Positions 63,781 through 64,000 of a DNA stretch of 64,000 nt are shown piece after piece. Each line of letters begins with the position of its first letter. The first letter of the stretch is position 1. The stretch is from Pseudarthrobacter sp. NamE2 (GTDB lineage Bacteria > Actinomycetota > Actinomycetes > Actinomycetales > Micrococcaceae). The DNA lies in contig NZ_VAHN01000005.1 in NCBI RefSeq assembly GCF_005796205.1, positions 175,244 to 239,243 of the forward strand, read 5' to 3'. The position numbers and the translations under genes are program-made. The notes below the pieces were generated by a model. That model had not been told where the DNA came from. It saw nothing but the letters and a program-made list of their open reading frames with translations, and ran no database searches.

Positions 63781-63800
63781 TTGGTTGAGTTGTCGAAACC
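63781..63800 (+). repeat. Possible dispersed intergenic repeat
   Basis: TTGGTTGAGTTGTCGAAACC resembles short GGTTGAG...TCGAAACC intergenic repeats common in Arthrobacter and related genomes (from memory, unsearched). Confidence 0.25.
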
Positions 63801-63929
63801 CCTGAGCCGGTCGACACGGGTGTGTGGGGGGACACAAAGCAGAAGTACGACGGCGTGACCTGGCTTGGGTGCCCTTATGTCCTGTTTTTCCGCGGGTTTT
63901 GGGGGTTTTTAGGCGGTTGGGTGGGTGAC

Positions 63930-63958
63930 TTGCGGTGGGGTTGGCGGGCGTGTATTGT
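63930..63958 (+). promoter_or_regulatory. Strong-looking promoter at right edge
   Basis: TTGCGG (63930-63935), a 17-nt spacer and TATTGT (63953-63958), facing right with at least 42 nt of leader before the window ends. The gene it serves is off the window; a stable-RNA operon is possible given the position. Confidence 0.45.
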
Positions 63959-64000
63959 TTTCTGAGTCGCCGCGAGGGGAACAGCGAAGAGCTGGTCACT

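Overview
The window looks like chromosomal DNA of a high-GC actinobacterium of the Micrococcaceae, most likely Arthrobacter or Pseudarthrobacter. The reasons are the strongly GC-biased third codon positions, frequent GTG starts, a DUF222-HNH protein, cysteine-free L28/L33/S14 ribosomal proteins, an actinobacterial-type iron box and several TANNNT boxes placed 6-7 nt before start codons, as in leaderless transcripts. No tRNA, rRNA, CRISPR array, integrase or complete insertion sequence was seen. The genus is inferred from gene content only.

Left part (1-24 kb): metabolism and transport. A truncated TetR gene is followed by mannitol uptake and oxidation genes (mtlA-mtlD), a decayed siderophore-binding-protein fragment, a sugar porter, rraA, an MFS exporter, a TetR regulator, malic enzyme with a structured leader, small DUF456 and NTF2-like genes, a LysE exporter divergent from an Lrp regulator, a second Lrp regulator, gluQ behind a long hairpin, a broken ltrA, a GNAT-AAA fusion, gamma-glutamyltransferase, and an asparagine/aspartate operon (GntR regulator, asparaginase, aspartase, permease).

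Middle part (24-37.8 kb): a defence and conflict region. A type I restriction-modification operon (hsdM-hsdS-mrr-NYN-hsdR) carries two extra nuclease-type genes, an Mrr-like endonuclease and an NYN-domain protein, in overlapping reading frames. An unrecognised 419-residue gene is divergent from it. Next come a secreted staphylococcal-nuclease-like protein, a hipBA toxin-antitoxin pair with twin operators, a squalene-cyclase-fold protein and a uracil-glycosylase-like protein.

Right part (38-64 kb): a DUF222-HNH protein, an S4 protein, a sulfite-oxidase-like enzyme, an aldo/keto reductase, small membrane proteins and an acyl-CoA dehydrogenase. A three-gene Wadjet/Mks-like SMC operon (jetA-jetB-jetC) lacks the usual jetD nuclease. 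A lipoprotein gene is shifted out of frame by a 22-bp tandem duplication. A siderophore-uptake operon (binding protein, two permeases, ATPase, siderophore-interacting reductase) sits behind an iron box. A four-unit 32-bp periodic repeat precedes paired SGNH hydrolases around yciI-like and marR genes. The window ends with rpmB-rpmG-rpsN, a strong terminator, and a promoter for a gene beyond the right edge.

The most unusual items are the NYN/Mrr-bearing type I operon and its unknown divergent neighbour, the Wadjet-like operon without its nuclease, the 22-bp duplication in the lipoprotein signal peptide, and the 32-bp periodic array.
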